This document shows, in pieces, positions 1-8,088 of a stretch of 36,210 bases of DNA. Source of the stretch: Pyrinomonadaceae bacterium (GTDB taxonomy: Bacteria; Acidobacteriota; Blastocatellia; Pyrinomonadales; Pyrinomonadaceae); contig JAUZFQ010000184.1 of assembly GCA_030838445.1 (NCBI GenBank), positions 1 to 36,210 of the forward strand, written 5' to 3'. The notes beneath the pieces were generated by a model that made no database searches, had not been told where the DNA came from, and worked only from the letters and a program-made list of their open reading frames with translations. The stretch's first letter is position 1. Every line of letters starts with the position of its first letter. A program made the position numbers and the translations under genes.

Positions 1-724
1 GCGGGGCGATTCGCACGACGGCGCGCGTGAAGGGCTTGGGTATCTGCAACCGGTCCCAGCTCCCGACCTGCCAGAAGCTTTCGGGGTTGACTGAGAAGGG
101 AAGCACCGGCTGGCCCGTCTTCTTTGCGAGCAGAACCGCGCCCATCTTGGCGACCTGACGCGGGCCGCGCGGCCCGTCAATGGTGAAGCCCGTGGGGCGA
201 CCTTCGCGCCGCATCAGTTTGACCATCTCGACGAGCGCGCCGACCGCGCCGCGCGAAGACGAGCCGCGCGACGCGCCGTAGCCGAAGCGTTGGATGAAGC
301 GCGCGATGTACTCGCCGTCGAAACTCCGCGAGGTCATCACGACGATGCCGCGCCGCCGAAAGAAGTAGGTGGCGAGGAAGACGCGGTTGTGCCAGAAGGT
401 GTAGATGGGCTGTCGGCCGTCGCGCGTCGCCGCCTCCCAGTGCTCCCAGCCTTCGACGCTGAAACGCGTGGTGCGCCCGATGAGGTTGATGAGCACGTAG
501 AAACTGATGTCGGCGGCGCGGATGAGGAAGCGTTGCTTGAACGTGTAGGCCGAGAGGTCTGCGAAACGGTCGGCGCGCGCAAGGGGGTTGTCGCCGCCGC
601 GCGCCTGAGTTTTCTCGCTGCCGCGCGCTTGAGTCTTCTCGTCGCCGCCGACGCGACGTGCGCCGCGCGTTGGTGGCGCGTCGTCGCCGTCGGGTTGTTC
701 GCGTTGGTCGAGTGAGACTTGCAT
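1..724 (-). CDS. DUF374-family lysophospholipid acyltransferase (3' end outside window)
   Basis: Read on the minus strand from the ATG at 724 to the left edge without a stop, so the C-terminus is missing (241 codons visible). After a basic, low-complexity N-terminus of about 50 residues, the protein shows the motif order of DUF374 / LPLAT-like acyltransferases: FYVLINLIG membrane-associated segment, TFWHNRVFLATYFFRRRG (the H of the acyltransferase block), SRSFDGEYIARFIQRFGYG, then FTIDGPRGPRQVAKMGAVLLA. In known members these blocks bind and transfer an acyl chain to a lipid A or phospholipid acceptor at the inner membrane; the acceptor here is not known. An in-frame TAG lies eight codons upstream of the ATG, so this is the first ATG of the frame. 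No Shine-Dalgarno is visible; a -10-like TAGACT lies just upstream (743-748). It is divergent from the GNAT gene and fits the envelope theme of the window. Confidence 0.85.
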   Translation of the reverse strand, partial: MQVSLDQREQPDGDDAPPTRGARRVGGDEKTQARGSEKTQARGGDNPLARADRFADLSAYTFKQRFLIRAADISFYVLINLIGRTTRFSVEGWEHWEAATRDGRQPIYTFWHNRVFLATYFFRRRGIVVMTSRSFDGEYIARFIQRFGYGASRGSSSRGAVGALVEMVKLMRREGRPTGFTIDGPRGPRQVAKMGAVLLAKKTGQPVLPFSVNPESFWQVGSWDRLQIPKPFTRAVVRIAP

Positions 725-853
725 GCCGTTAAACCGCGCGCGAGTCTAGCAGAAACGCGCGGCGCGGCAGTAGCGCGTGGGCGTGCGCGTGACGTGCGAC
801 GTGTGCATGTTGTGCGGCGCACGTATGCGCGTGACGCGGCGAGCGTGTGCGCG

Positions 854-882
854 TTGTCACGGGCGCGGGGCTGGGCTAAACT
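854..882 (+). promoter_or_regulatory. sigma70-type promoter of the GNAT gene
   Basis: TTGTCA (854-859, one mismatch to TTGACA), a 17-bp spacer and TAAACT (877-882). The predicted start near 889 gives a leader of about 16 nt to the ATG at 905, with no Shine-Dalgarno. The same spacing recurs at other promoters in the window. Confidence 0.5.
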
Positions 883-904
883 GCCGCCCGCTCGAATCTC
901 CGGC

Positions 905-1990
905 ATGGCAAGCGACGCACACATCAAACAATTCACGGTGGCCGACACGGACGCGCTCCTCGCCTTCCTGCGCGAAGCTTACCCGGACGACCCGCGCAAG
1001 AGCGACCCCGTCTACTGGAAATGGCACTATCTGGAAAACCCGCGCACCGATCTCGAAGACGTGCCGTTGTGGATTTTGGAAGACACAGGAGGGCGCGTCG
1101 TCGGGCAGGTGGCGACGATTCCGGTGACGCTGAAAGTCGGCGCGGAGGAGCGGCGCGCGATCTGGATTCTCGACTTCATCGTCCACGAAGATTATCGCGG
1201 GCAGCGTTGGGGGCGGCGACTGCTGGACACGGCGCGCGAACACTGCCGGACGATGATCGCGCTCGGCATCAACGCGGGTTCGACCGGCGTGCTCAACAGC
1301 CAGAAGTGGGCGGCGATGGGTAGCATCAACCGTTACCACCTGCTGCTGAATCCGGCGCACGCCGTCAAAGAGTTGTCGCGCCTCCCGCGCCCGCTCGGAC
1401 AAGTCGTCAACCTCGCTTACGCCCCTTTGCGCCCGCGCGCTGCGCCGCAGGCGGCGAGCGGCGTGTCGCTGCGCGCGGTCGAACGCTTCGACGCGGACTT
1501 CGACGATCTGTGGCGGAGGGCTGCGACGCAGTGGCCGTGCGCGGTCGTGCGCCGCGCAGACTATCTCGACTGGCAGTTCGCGCGGCAGCCGGGGAAGCGT
1601 TACGAGACGTTGGGCGTGTACGCGGGCGGGCGGCTGGCGGGTTACGTCGTGCTGTTTTTCCGCAAGGCCGGGGGCGCGGGCGCGGCGTCGCCGAAGGTTG
1701 CGATCAGCGACATCTGTTACGACGCCGGAGCGGGCTTCGACGTGATTGACGAACTGTTGCGCGCCGCGCTCAATTTGGCTTTGGAGCGTCGCGCCGGTAG
1801 TCTGGTGACGGACGTGCTGGACGCGCGCGTCGAGGAGCGACTCGTGCGGCGCGGCTTCTGGCGCATCAAGCGCGCGCCGGGCTTCATGGTCTACAGCGAG
1901 ACCGAGCGCGAGTTGGTCAACGACCCGCGCAACTGGTTTCTGACGCGCGCCGATTCCGACGTGAGCATCTTCGAGCACCCTAATTTGTAA
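905..1990 (+). CDS. GNAT-family N-acetyltransferase
   Basis: A 361-residue protein. The N-terminal half has a GNAT fold signature: a first strand and helix around FTVADTDALLAFLREAYP (10-27), then WILDFIVHEDYRGQRWGRRLLDTA (about 87-110). In that last block RGQRWG is the acetyl-CoA pyrophosphate loop (R/Q-x-x-G-x-G/A, with the inner G replaced by R). The C-terminal half (about 195-355) may be a second, degenerate GNAT-like domain (RYETLGVYAGGRLAGYVVLFF). The ATG at 905 is chosen because it starts at the conserved first strand; an in-frame extension upstream would be arginine-rich and would overlap the promoter. It lies 45 bp before a polysaccharide deacetylase, the same direction, so a role in modifying a cell-surface glycan or its precursor is plausible. 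That role is inference; the acceptor cannot be read from sequence. Confidence 0.8.
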   Translation: MASDAHIKQFTVADTDALLAFLREAYPDDPRKSDPVYWKWHYLENPRTDLEDVPLWILEDTGGRVVGQVATIPVTLKVGAEERRAIWILDFIVHEDYRGQRWGRRLLDTAREHCRTMIALGINAGSTGVLNSQKWAAMGSINRYHLLLNPAHAVKELSRLPRPLGQVVNLAYAPLRPRAAPQAASGVSLRAVERFDADFDDLWRRAATQWPCAVVRRADYLDWQFARQPGKRYETLGVYAGGRLAGYVVLFFRKAGGAGAASPKVAISDICYDAGAGFDVIDELLRAALNLALERRAGSLVTDVLDARVEERLVRRGFWRIKRAPGFMVYSETERELVNDPRNWFLTRADSDVSIFEHPNL

Positions 1991-2023
1991 GGCCGCGCGG
2001 CGAGAGTAGAGAGACCGCGAAGC

Positions 2024-2029
2024 TATAGT
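2024..2029 (+). promoter_or_regulatory. possible -10 element, leaderless start of the deacetylase
   Basis: TATAGT ends 6 bp before the ATG at 2036, so transcription would begin about at the start codon. No -35 is evident and no ordinary Shine-Dalgarno spacing exists. The gene could instead be co-transcribed with the GNAT gene 45 bp upstream. Confidence 0.25.
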
Positions 2030-2035
2030 TGAGAG

Positions 2036-2749
2036 ATGCAAGTTCCAGTCATCTTCTATCACAAGATTGATCGCCCCGCGCCCGACTCGCTCGTGCGCGG
2101 CGGGTTCACGCCGCCCGCCCGCTTCGCGCGCCAGATGGCTTACTTGAAGAAGCACGGCTACGTTTTTTACACGGCCTCCGAACTCATTGATCACTACCGC
2201 GCGCACGGCGAGTTTCCCCCGAACGGGATCGCTATCACGCTCGATGACGGCTGGGAAGATAACTACACGAACGCCTTTCCCGTCCTCAAACGTTTCGGCA
2301 TCAAGGCCACAATCTTCACCATCCCTTCGTGCATCGGGCAGACGGCTTACAAGGCGCAGGCCGCGGGCGAGGGCGCGCGCCCGCACCTGACGCGCGAGGA
2401 GATTCTGGAAATGTCCGCGCACGGCATCGAGTTCGGTTCGCACACGCTCAACCACAAGTTGTTGCACGAAATTTCTGCGGATGAGGTGCGCGAGGAAGTG
2501 TTCGAGTCGAAGCGTCAGTTAGAGGAGTTGTTGCAGAAGCCGTGCAAAGTTTTGGCCTACCCGGCCGGATTTTTTTCCGACACGGCGAGGGAGGCGTGCC
2601 GCGAGGCGGGTCATATCGCCGCCTTCACGACGCACTACGGCCCCGCCGACCCGCTCGATCTCTACGCCCTCAACCGCACCGAAATCCTGCGCCGCGACCG
2701 CTTCCTGTTCCAGTTCGCGCGCAAAGTCAAACCGTTTCTCGCGGCGTGA
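2036..2749 (+). CDS. polysaccharide deacetylase (NodB domain, CE4)
   Basis: A 237-residue protein with the NodB/CE4 motifs: VPVIFYHKID at the N-terminus, motif 1 ITLDDGWEDNY (Asp70-Asp71, catalytic base and metal ligand), motif 2 EFGSHTLNHKLL with the metal-binding His136 and His140, and motif 3-like VLAYPAGFF (about 173-180). Such enzymes remove N- or O-acetyl groups from amino sugars of chitin, peptidoglycan or exopolysaccharide. No signal peptide or membrane segment is visible, so it may act in the cytoplasm on a lipid-linked or nucleotide precursor, or be exported by an unseen route. The length is close to a bare NodB domain. It follows the GNAT gene, and the two may form a glycan-modification pair; the substrate is unknown. 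Confidence 0.88.
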   Translation: MQVPVIFYHKIDRPAPDSLVRGGFTPPARFARQMAYLKKHGYVFYTASELIDHYRAHGEFPPNGIAITLDDGWEDNYTNAFPVLKRFGIKATIFTIPSCIGQTAYKAQAAGEGARPHLTREEILEMSAHGIEFGSHTLNHKLLHEISADEVREEVFESKRQLEELLQKPCKVLAYPAGFFSDTAREACREAGHIAAFTTHYGPADPLDLYALNRTEILRRDRFLFQFARKVKPFLAA

Positions 2750-2839
2750 TAGTTGAACGGCGGGGAAGAAAGTTGCGAGCGGCCGACGCTTCCGGCGCAT
2801 CCAACGAGCGCGGGAGTTGCTGCCGTCGCGCGCGGCGTG

Positions 2840-2848
2840 TGATATATT
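2840..2848 (+). promoter_or_regulatory. possible extended -10 promoter before the receiver/HATPase gene
   Basis: TGATATATT reads as an extended -10 (TG-n-TATATT). It would leave a leader of roughly 130 nt that contains the 9-bp tandem repeat at 2936-2962. No convincing -35. Confidence 0.35.
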
Positions 2849-2935
2849 CAGGAAACCTCGCGCCGACATCCGGCGTACAACGTAGCGGTCAAGCGTGTCT
2901 CCCTCGAGCGCGCTTTTTCAGTGCCCTCCCCCAAA

Positions 2936-2962
2936 GTGTTCAAGGTGCTCAAGGTGTTCGGA
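2936..2962 (+). repeat. 9-bp tandem repeat, three units
   Basis: Units GTGTTCAAG, GTGCTCAAG and GTGTTCGGA follow one another 24 bp upstream of the receiver/HATPase start codon. The period is 9, unlike the 7-bp hairpins elsewhere in the window. Confidence 0.6.
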
Positions 2963-2985
2963 GTCTCGGACGGAATCGGTGATTG

Positions 2986-3909
2986 ATGGATAAACGTCGA
3001 ATCCTGATCGTGGATGCCAACAAAGAACTGCGGACGCTGTTGTCGCAGGTGCTCGGCGAGTTTGGCCATGAAGTCGTCGCCACGGGCAACCGCGACGAAG
3101 CCCTCGCCCGCGAAGACCTCGAAGACTTCGACCTCATCATCAGCGATTTGACGGAAGACGCCGAAGGCGGCGTGCAAATCTTGAGTGAGATCAAGCGCAA
3201 GCGACTCGTCGTGCCCGTCGTCGTCTCGTCTGAGGACACGCTGCACCCCGGTCTCGTCAAAGCCTTCAAGATGGGCGCGGCCAACTACCTGCGCCGCCCG
3301 TACGACAAGCAGGAGTTGCAGGCCATCGTCGAGAAGACGCTCGGCTACAAACTGCGTTTCGTCGAAGATATGAAGGTCGTGCCGTTCGTGCGCGAGCGGA
3401 TCGAGTTCGAGTTGCCGAGCGATCTCTCCCTGATGAACGGCGTCCTGCATTACCTCCACGAGCGCGTTACCAAACTCGGCATCATCAACCCCGAACGCTC
3501 CAACCTCTTCATCGCGCTCGACGAGGCTTTCGTCAACGCCGTCAAGCACGGCAACAAGTACGACCAGCGCAAACTCGTTCGCATCACGGCCGACCTCTCG
3601 CCGAAAGAGGCGCGCTTCACCATCGAAGACGAGGGCGAGGGCTTCAACGTCAAGGAGATTCCAGACCCGCGCGACCCGGCGAACTTGTTCAAGACTTCGG
3701 GGCGCGGCGTGCTCCTGATTTACAACATTATGGACGAGGTCGCGTACAATGATCGCGGCAATCGCCTGACGATGGTCAAACGTCCCGAAGAATCGTTCGA
3801 CAACAAACTGATTGACTCTCTCACGCCCGAAGACCGCCGCCGCAACAGCAGCCCCGGCGACAGCAGCAGCGACCCCGCGACGCGCCGACACCCGACGCGC
3901 AGCGGTTGA
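2986..3909 (+). CDS. response-regulator receiver fused to an RsbW-like HATPase
   Basis: A 307-residue cytoplasmic protein. Residues 1-120 form a CheY-like receiver: RILIVDAN with Asp10, phospho-acceptor Asp54 in DLIISDLTED, Ser81/82 in VVVSSED, and LRRPYDK where the usually invariant Lys before Pro is Arg104. Residues 130-265 form a histidine-kinase-like ATPase of the anti-sigma (RsbW/SpoIIAB) type: N box ALDEAFVNAVKHGN (Glu180, Asn184), G1 DEGEGF (215-220), G2 SGRGVLLIYNIMDEV (238-252). There is no dimerisation/phospho-acceptor His helix, so it is not an ordinary sensor kinase. By family analogy it could phosphorylate an anti-sigma-antagonist or sequester a sigma factor under receiver control. 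ATG 2986 is preferred; a TTG one codon earlier is also possible. The last 98 bp overlap the next gene in another frame. Confidence 0.88.
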   Translation: MDKRRILIVDANKELRTLLSQVLGEFGHEVVATGNRDEALAREDLEDFDLIISDLTEDAEGGVQILSEIKRKRLVVPVVVSSEDTLHPGLVKAFKMGAANYLRRPYDKQELQAIVEKTLGYKLRFVEDMKVVPFVRERIEFELPSDLSLMNGVLHYLHERVTKLGIINPERSNLFIALDEAFVNAVKHGNKYDQRKLVRITADLSPKEARFTIEDEGEGFNVKEIPDPRDPANLFKTSGRGVLLIYNIMDEVAYNDRGNRLTMVKRPEESFDNKLIDSLTPEDRRRNSSPGDSSSDPATRRHPTRSG

Positions 3910-5524
3910 CGCCGCGCCCCGCGCCGACGCGCCGCGCGACGTTGCCGCGACGACGACGCACGGCGATGACGGCGACGACGACGGTCGTCTCACCCACTCG
4001 ACGCTGCGGGCTTGGCGCTACTGGCTTCCGCCCGCCACACTCGCACTTCTCCTGACAATCTTTTTCGTAGACCCTTTCGCCGGAGATTGGGACGCGCTCG
4101 ACTACACGGTCAACGCCGTGCGCGGCCAGCCCTCCTCGATGCTCTTCGGGCGGATGCTGTTCATCTTCACGAACCACGCGGCCTATCGCGTCGCCCGCGC
4201 TCTCTTCGGGTTGCAGACCGAGCACGCCTACCTGCTCTTCAAGTACATGGTCGTGGCGCAGACGCCCTTCGCCATTGTCGCCTGCTGGACGCTCGCGCGC
4301 GAGTTGACCGGATCGCTCAGGGCGGCCACGGTTGCCGCGCTGATGCTCGCGCTCTCGCCCTTCTTCATCGTCTACAGCGGGCAGGCCATGACGGAGACGC
4401 CTTCGATCCTGTTGCTCTCAATCGCGCTCGTCACGCATCTGCGCGGCGTGCGCGCGCGACGAATGTGGCAGTTGTGTTTGGGCGCGGCCTTGCTCGGCCT
4501 GTGCGTCAACGTGCGCGAGCCGGTCGGGTTCTTCGGCCTGTGGCTCCTGGTCGCGCCCGCGTGCTACGGGTGGAAACTACGCGGGCGCGAGTTGCTGTTG
4601 ACTGCGGCGACGGCCTTGATCTTTTTAACTTGCGCGCTCGCGCCGTTCGCCGTGTGGTGGCTGGCGGACGTGGGCGGCTACCGTGGGGCTTGGTACGGGT
4701 GGGTCGCTTCGATGCGCGCGGAGTCGGCGTTGCACCCGGTCAAACTCGCGAACCTCGTGCCGTTCGCGCAACTCCTCTTCATCGCCGCGCCCGTCACCGT
4801 CGCCGTGCTGCCGTTCGCGCTCAGGCGCGAGTGGCGCGAGCGAGGTCTGTCGCCGCTCCTCGCGCTGGCGTGCGTCGGACTCTTCTGCAACTTGATGCTG
4901 CTGGCGAACTACAGCACCGTGATCAACGCGCGCTACCAGTTGACCGGGCTGCCCGGATTCGCCCCGCTCGCCGCCGCCTACCTCGTCGGGCGTTGGACGG
5001 CGCGCGCACGCGGCGACGCACGGCGCGGCTTCGCCTACGCCTGCGCCAACGTGTTGGCCTTCGCGCTGCTCATCGGCATGCCCGTCTACGTCTTCACGCG
5101 GCACACGCTCGCCAACCATGGCATGACGAAAGAGTACCGGGAGCGACTCGCGCGCGTGCCGGCGGATGCGGTCGTGATGGCGGGCGGGCAGACCGTGTCG
5201 GTCAACTACTACAGCGGCCTTGGCCTCGGCCGCTGGGACGTGATCGGCACGGGCGGCGGCTGGCCCGGCGCGCGGCTCAACGATCAAATCGAATGGCACT
5301 TGAACGAAGGCCACCGCGTCTTCGTTGACGTTGACCCGCGCCTCTGGTCAATGGACGGTTGGCACGAACAGGAGACGCGCGCGCTCGCCGAACTGCCCGC
5401 GCGCTTTGGCTTCCGCCACCACGCCGCCACGTTCTACGAACTGCGCCCACCCGGCGACCAGACCGCGCGCGACGACCCGAACCTCAGAGTCTTACTGAAC
5501 AAGCCGAAGTCGAGGTTTAGATAA
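3812..5524 (+). CDS. multi-spanning GT39-like glycosyltransferase (PMT/ArnT type)
   Basis: A 570-residue integral membrane protein. Residues 1-60 are an Ala/Arg/Asp-rich tail. From YWLPPATLALLLTIFFVDPF onward there are about ten hydrophobic spans with the GT39 feature of an acidic first periplasmic loop (FAGDWDALDYTVNAVRG, carrying candidate catalytic Asp residues). A soluble C-terminal part follows (about 440-570). Families of this fold transfer sugars from polyprenyl-phosphate carriers to lipid A, proteins or glycans at the outer face of the inner membrane. The only standard start is the TTG at 3812, directly after an in-frame TGA and inside the upstream gene. No ATG or GTG exists before the first membrane span, so either this TTG or a rare CTG near 4004 is used. 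The stop codon TAA (5522-5524) lies inside the first heptamer of the following repeat. Confidence 0.8.
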   Translation: MTLSRPKTAAATAAPATAAATPRRADTRRAAVDAAPRADAPRDVAATTTHGDDGDDDGRLTHSTLRAWRYWLPPATLALLLTIFFVDPFAGDWDALDYTVNAVRGQPSSMLFGRMLFIFTNHAAYRVARALFGLQTEHAYLLFKYMVVAQTPFAIVACWTLARELTGSLRAATVAALMLALSPFFIVYSGQAMTETPSILLLSIALVTHLRGVRARRMWQLCLGAALLGLCVNVREPVGFFGLWLLVAPACYGWKLRGRELLLTAATALIFLTCALAPFAVWWLADVGGYRGAWYGWVASMRAESALHPVKLANLVPFAQLLFIAAPVTVAVLPFALRREWRERGLSPLLALACVGLFCNLMLLANYSTVINARYQLTGLPGFAPLAAAYLVGRWTARARGDARRGFAYACANVLAFALLIGMPVYVFTRHTLANHGMTKEYRERLARVPADAVVMAGGQTVSVNYYSGLGLGRWDVIGTGGGWPGARLNDQIEWHLNEGHRVFVDVDPRLWSMDGWHEQETRALAELPARFGFRHHAATFYELRPPGDQTARDDPNLRVLLNKPKSRFR

Positions 5525-5692
5525 ACGATGAGCGCGGAGTGATGAACGATAAACTGAAGATCGTCAGTTGTCCGTGGTCAGTCGTCCGTTGCATGTGGTT
5601 AACACACAAGTCGCTAAAGGCGATCTTGAACAACTGACCACGGACAACTGACAAAGAACAGCCTTTCATTCCGCGTTCATCGTTCCTACTTC
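5521..5692. repeat. compound heptamer inverted repeat, site 1 (ATGAACG and GTCAGTT families)
   Basis: Two nested word families. Outer arms 5521-5555 and about 5672-5692 are built from 7-bp words near ATGAACG/ATAAACG and are inverted to each other. Inner arms 5563-5584 and 5631-5652 are built from GTCAGTT and GTCCGTG and match in about 21 of 22 positions. The repeat fills the whole gap between the glycosyltransferase and lolC/E, and its first word contains the upstream stop codon. The inner family recurs at 10706 and 33139. Confidence 0.9.
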
Positions 5693-5707
5693 AACGTTTC
5701 TTACCTT

Positions 5708-7189
5708 ATGCCTTACGAACTCTTTCTCGCCCTGCGTTACCTCCTGCGCTCGCAGCGTCGCGGGCGGCGCGCGAGTGCGCGCGTGACGGCGCTGGCGGGC
5801 GTCGCCGGAATTGCGTGCGGCGTCGGCTCGCTCATCTTCGCGCTCGCGCTGGCAAACGGTTTTCAAGACGAGATGCGCGACAAAATCCTGCGCGGCACGG
5901 CGCACATCACGCTCGTGCGCGCCGACGGCGAACCTATCGCCGACGCCCCGGCCGTCGTCGCGCGCCTGCGCGCCGTCGAGGGCGTGACGGACGCCGCGAC
6001 GACGAGTTACACGGGCGCGCTCCTGAGCGGCGCGGGCGGCGACTCCTACACTATCCTGCGCGGCGTCGAAAAAAACTCCTCGCGCACAGTCGCCGAGATT
6101 CGCCGCACGCTCGTCGAGGGCGCGGTCGAGCCTCTGTTCACGGAAGCGCGAGCGGACGTTCGACATGAACAAAACGAGGTGGACACGAAGCGCAACAAGA
6201 CGCGCGGCGGTGCGATGAAAGACGACGGAGCGGTCGGCAGTGCGGCGAAGGATAGCGAAGCGGACAGTGAGTTAAAGAACAACGAAGTAGGCGGTGCAGC
6301 GAAGGACAGCGAAGTAGACGGCGCGCGGAATGATGACGAAGAGGGGGGCGACTTGTTCGGCGCGCTGGCGCGAGTGGTTGGAGACGAGCCGCCCGCGCCC
6401 GTCGTCGTCGGCGCGGAACTGGCGGCTCGGACGGGGCTTGTCCACGTCGGCGACGAGGGCTGGCTCATCACGGGGCAGAAGTCTGCCGGGCCGCCGTATT
6501 TTGTGACGCAGACGAAGCGCGTCCGCGTGGCGGGCGTCTTTCGCTCCGGCCTCTACGAATACGATTCGACGTGGGTCTACGTCCCGCTCGGCGAAGCAAC
6601 CGGTGACGGCGCGAGTGCGAACACGAGCGCGCCCGTCATCAGCATCGAGACGGCGGACATCTACCGCACGGGCGAGACTTCGGCGCGCGTGCGCGCGTCG
6701 CTCGGCGCGCAGTTCAAGACCGTTGACTGGCAGGAGGCGAACGCGCCGCTCTTCGCCGCGCTCCAACTCGAACGCCGCACTGTCGCGCTCATCATCGCGC
6801 TCATCATGTTCGTCGCCGCGCTCAACATCACGACGACGCTCGCGCTCGTCGTCGTCGAACGCCGCGCCGACATCGCCATCCTCGGCGCGATGGGCGCGCG
6901 GGCGCGCAGCATCATGCTCATCTTCGTCTGCGAGGGCGCGATCATCGGCGCGACGGGCGCGCTCTTAGGCGTCGCGCTCGGCCTCGCCGCTTGCTTCCTC
7001 GGCGACCGCTACGAACTCGTCTCGCTGCCCGCCGACGTCTACTCGCTCGGCGCGATCCCCTTTCACCCGCGCGCGCGCGACGTGGCCGTGGCCGCCCTCG
7101 CCGCCTTCGCCGTCAGCCTGCTCGCCACCATCTACCCGGCGCGCGCCGCCGCGCGACTCCGACCGGCTGAGGCGCTGCGGTATGAATAG
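5708..7189 (+). CDS. lolC: LolC/LolE-like ABC permease for lipoprotein release
   Basis: A 493-residue permease of the FtsX/MacB/LolCE class: an N-terminal LALRYLLRSQRRGRRASARV segment, a first membrane span (about 25-50, ending ALANGFQDEMRDKIL), a large periplasmic domain, then three C-terminal spans (about 370-395, 420-445, 460-485) ending in YPARAAARLRPAEALRYE, the typical LolC/E finish. With the LolD ATPase downstream it should extract lipoproteins from the inner membrane and pass them to a carrier. The sequence cannot separate LolC from LolE, and only one permease gene is present, so a homodimer or hybrid LolF-like form is possible. Residues about 150-225 are a hydrophilic, Asp/Glu/Lys-rich insertion with near-duplicate AAKDSEAD and AAKDSEVD motifs, compositionally unlike its flanks. 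The ATG at 5708 starts directly at the conserved N-terminus and has no Shine-Dalgarno. Confidence 0.85.
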   Translation: MPYELFLALRYLLRSQRRGRRASARVTALAGVAGIACGVGSLIFALALANGFQDEMRDKILRGTAHITLVRADGEPIADAPAVVARLRAVEGVTDAATTSYTGALLSGAGGDSYTILRGVEKNSSRTVAEIRRTLVEGAVEPLFTEARADVRHEQNEVDTKRNKTRGGAMKDDGAVGSAAKDSEADSELKNNEVGGAAKDSEVDGARNDDEEGGDLFGALARVVGDEPPAPVVVGAELAARTGLVHVGDEGWLITGQKSAGPPYFVTQTKRVRVAGVFRSGLYEYDSTWVYVPLGEATGDGASANTSAPVISIETADIYRTGETSARVRASLGAQFKTVDWQEANAPLFAALQLERRTVALIIALIMFVAALNITTTLALVVVERRADIAILGAMGARARSIMLIFVCEGAIIGATGALLGVALGLAACFLGDRYELVSLPADVYSLGAIPFHPRARDVAVAALAAFAVSLLATIYPARAAARLRPAEALRYE

Positions 7190-7334
7190 AGGTTTCAAGT
7201 TTCAGGTTGCAAGTTTCAAGTCAGAGGTTGTTCGGCCTTCAACCTGAAACTTTAAATCCGAAACTCAGACCTTCACTCTTGAAACCCGAACCTTTCAGAC
7301 TTGAAACTTGAAACCTGAAACTTGAAACCTGAAA
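7190..7334. repeat. heptamer inverted repeat, site 2 (CTTGAAA family)
   Basis: The left part (7190-7220) is GTTTCAA/GTTTCAG-type words. The right part ends in five exact tandem heptamers, CTTGAAA or CCTGAAA, at 7300-7334; these are the reverse complement of the left words. It begins one base after the lolC/E stop codon and its last two words run into the lolD reading frame. Confidence 0.9.
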
Positions 7335-8014
7335 CTAACAGTTTTTTTGAAGTGAGTGAGTTGCGCAAGGCTTACGCGTCGCCGGGGGGCGGGGTGTTGG
7401 AGGTGTTGCGGGGCGTGTCGTTCGCGCTCGGGGCGGGCGAGATGCTGGCGGTGATGGGCGCGTCGGGCGCGGGCAAGTCAACGCTGCTGCACCTGCTCGG
7501 CGGGTTGGACGTGGCGGACGGCGGGCGCGCGCGGCTCGGCGAAATCGAGTTGACGAGCGCGGGCGGCGCGGAACTGGCGCGCGTGCGAAACGAGCAGGTC
7601 GGCTTCGTCTTTCAATTCCACCACCTGCTGCCGGACTTGAGCGCGCTCGAAAACGTCGCGCTGCCGCTGCTGGTCGCGCGGCGCAAACCGCGCGAGGCTC
7701 GCGCGGCGGCGTCGGCGATGCTTGAGGCGGTTGGCTTGAGCGCGCGCGCGTCGCACCGTCCGGGCGAACTGTCGGGCGGCGAACAGCAGCGCGCCGCCGT
7801 CGCACGCGCCCTCGTCCACGCGCCCCGGCTCGTGCTGGCCGACGAGCCGACCGGCAACCTCGACGCGCGCGCCGGGGCGGAAGTCGCCGCCCTCCTCTCC
7901 ACGCTCGCGCGCACGCGCGGCGCGGCCGTCATCGTCGCCACGCACAACGAACAACTCGCCGCCGCCTGCGACCGCACGCTCGTGCTGCGAGACGGGCGTG
8001 TGTTCGGTAGTTAG
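7322..8014 (+). CDS. lolD: LolD-like ABC transporter ATPase
   Basis: A 230-residue ATPase with Walker A GASGAGKST (46-54), the Q-loop in VGFVFQFHHLLPDLSALENV, signature LSGGEQQRAAVARAL, Walker B RLVLADEPTGNLD and the H-loop VIVATHNEQL. The FQFHHLLPDLSALENV segment is characteristic of the LolD/MacB subfamily. It powers the permease encoded just upstream. The start is unusual: TTG 7322 lies inside the CTTGAAA heptamer array, so residues MKPET are encoded by the repeat. A GTG at 7352 is an alternative, but it would remove FFEVSELRKAY's first strand (the LLEVxxLxKxY equivalent of LolD proteins), so the TTG is favoured. No Shine-Dalgarno is visible. It converges with the minus-strand gene ending at 8089. 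Confidence 0.88.
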   Translation: MKPETNSFFEVSELRKAYASPGGGVLEVLRGVSFALGAGEMLAVMGASGAGKSTLLHLLGGLDVADGGRARLGEIELTSAGGAELARVRNEQVGFVFQFHHLLPDLSALENVALPLLVARRKPREARAAASAMLEAVGLSARASHRPGELSGGEQQRAAVARALVHAPRLVLADEPTGNLDARAGAEVAALLSTLARTRGAAVIVATHNEQLAAACDRTLVLRDGRVFGS

Positions 8015-8088
8015 AATGTTTGCACAGGTTCATCCATCGAGTGAAAATTCTGTTGGCGAGAAATCCACGACTTACGAACCCGCTCAAA

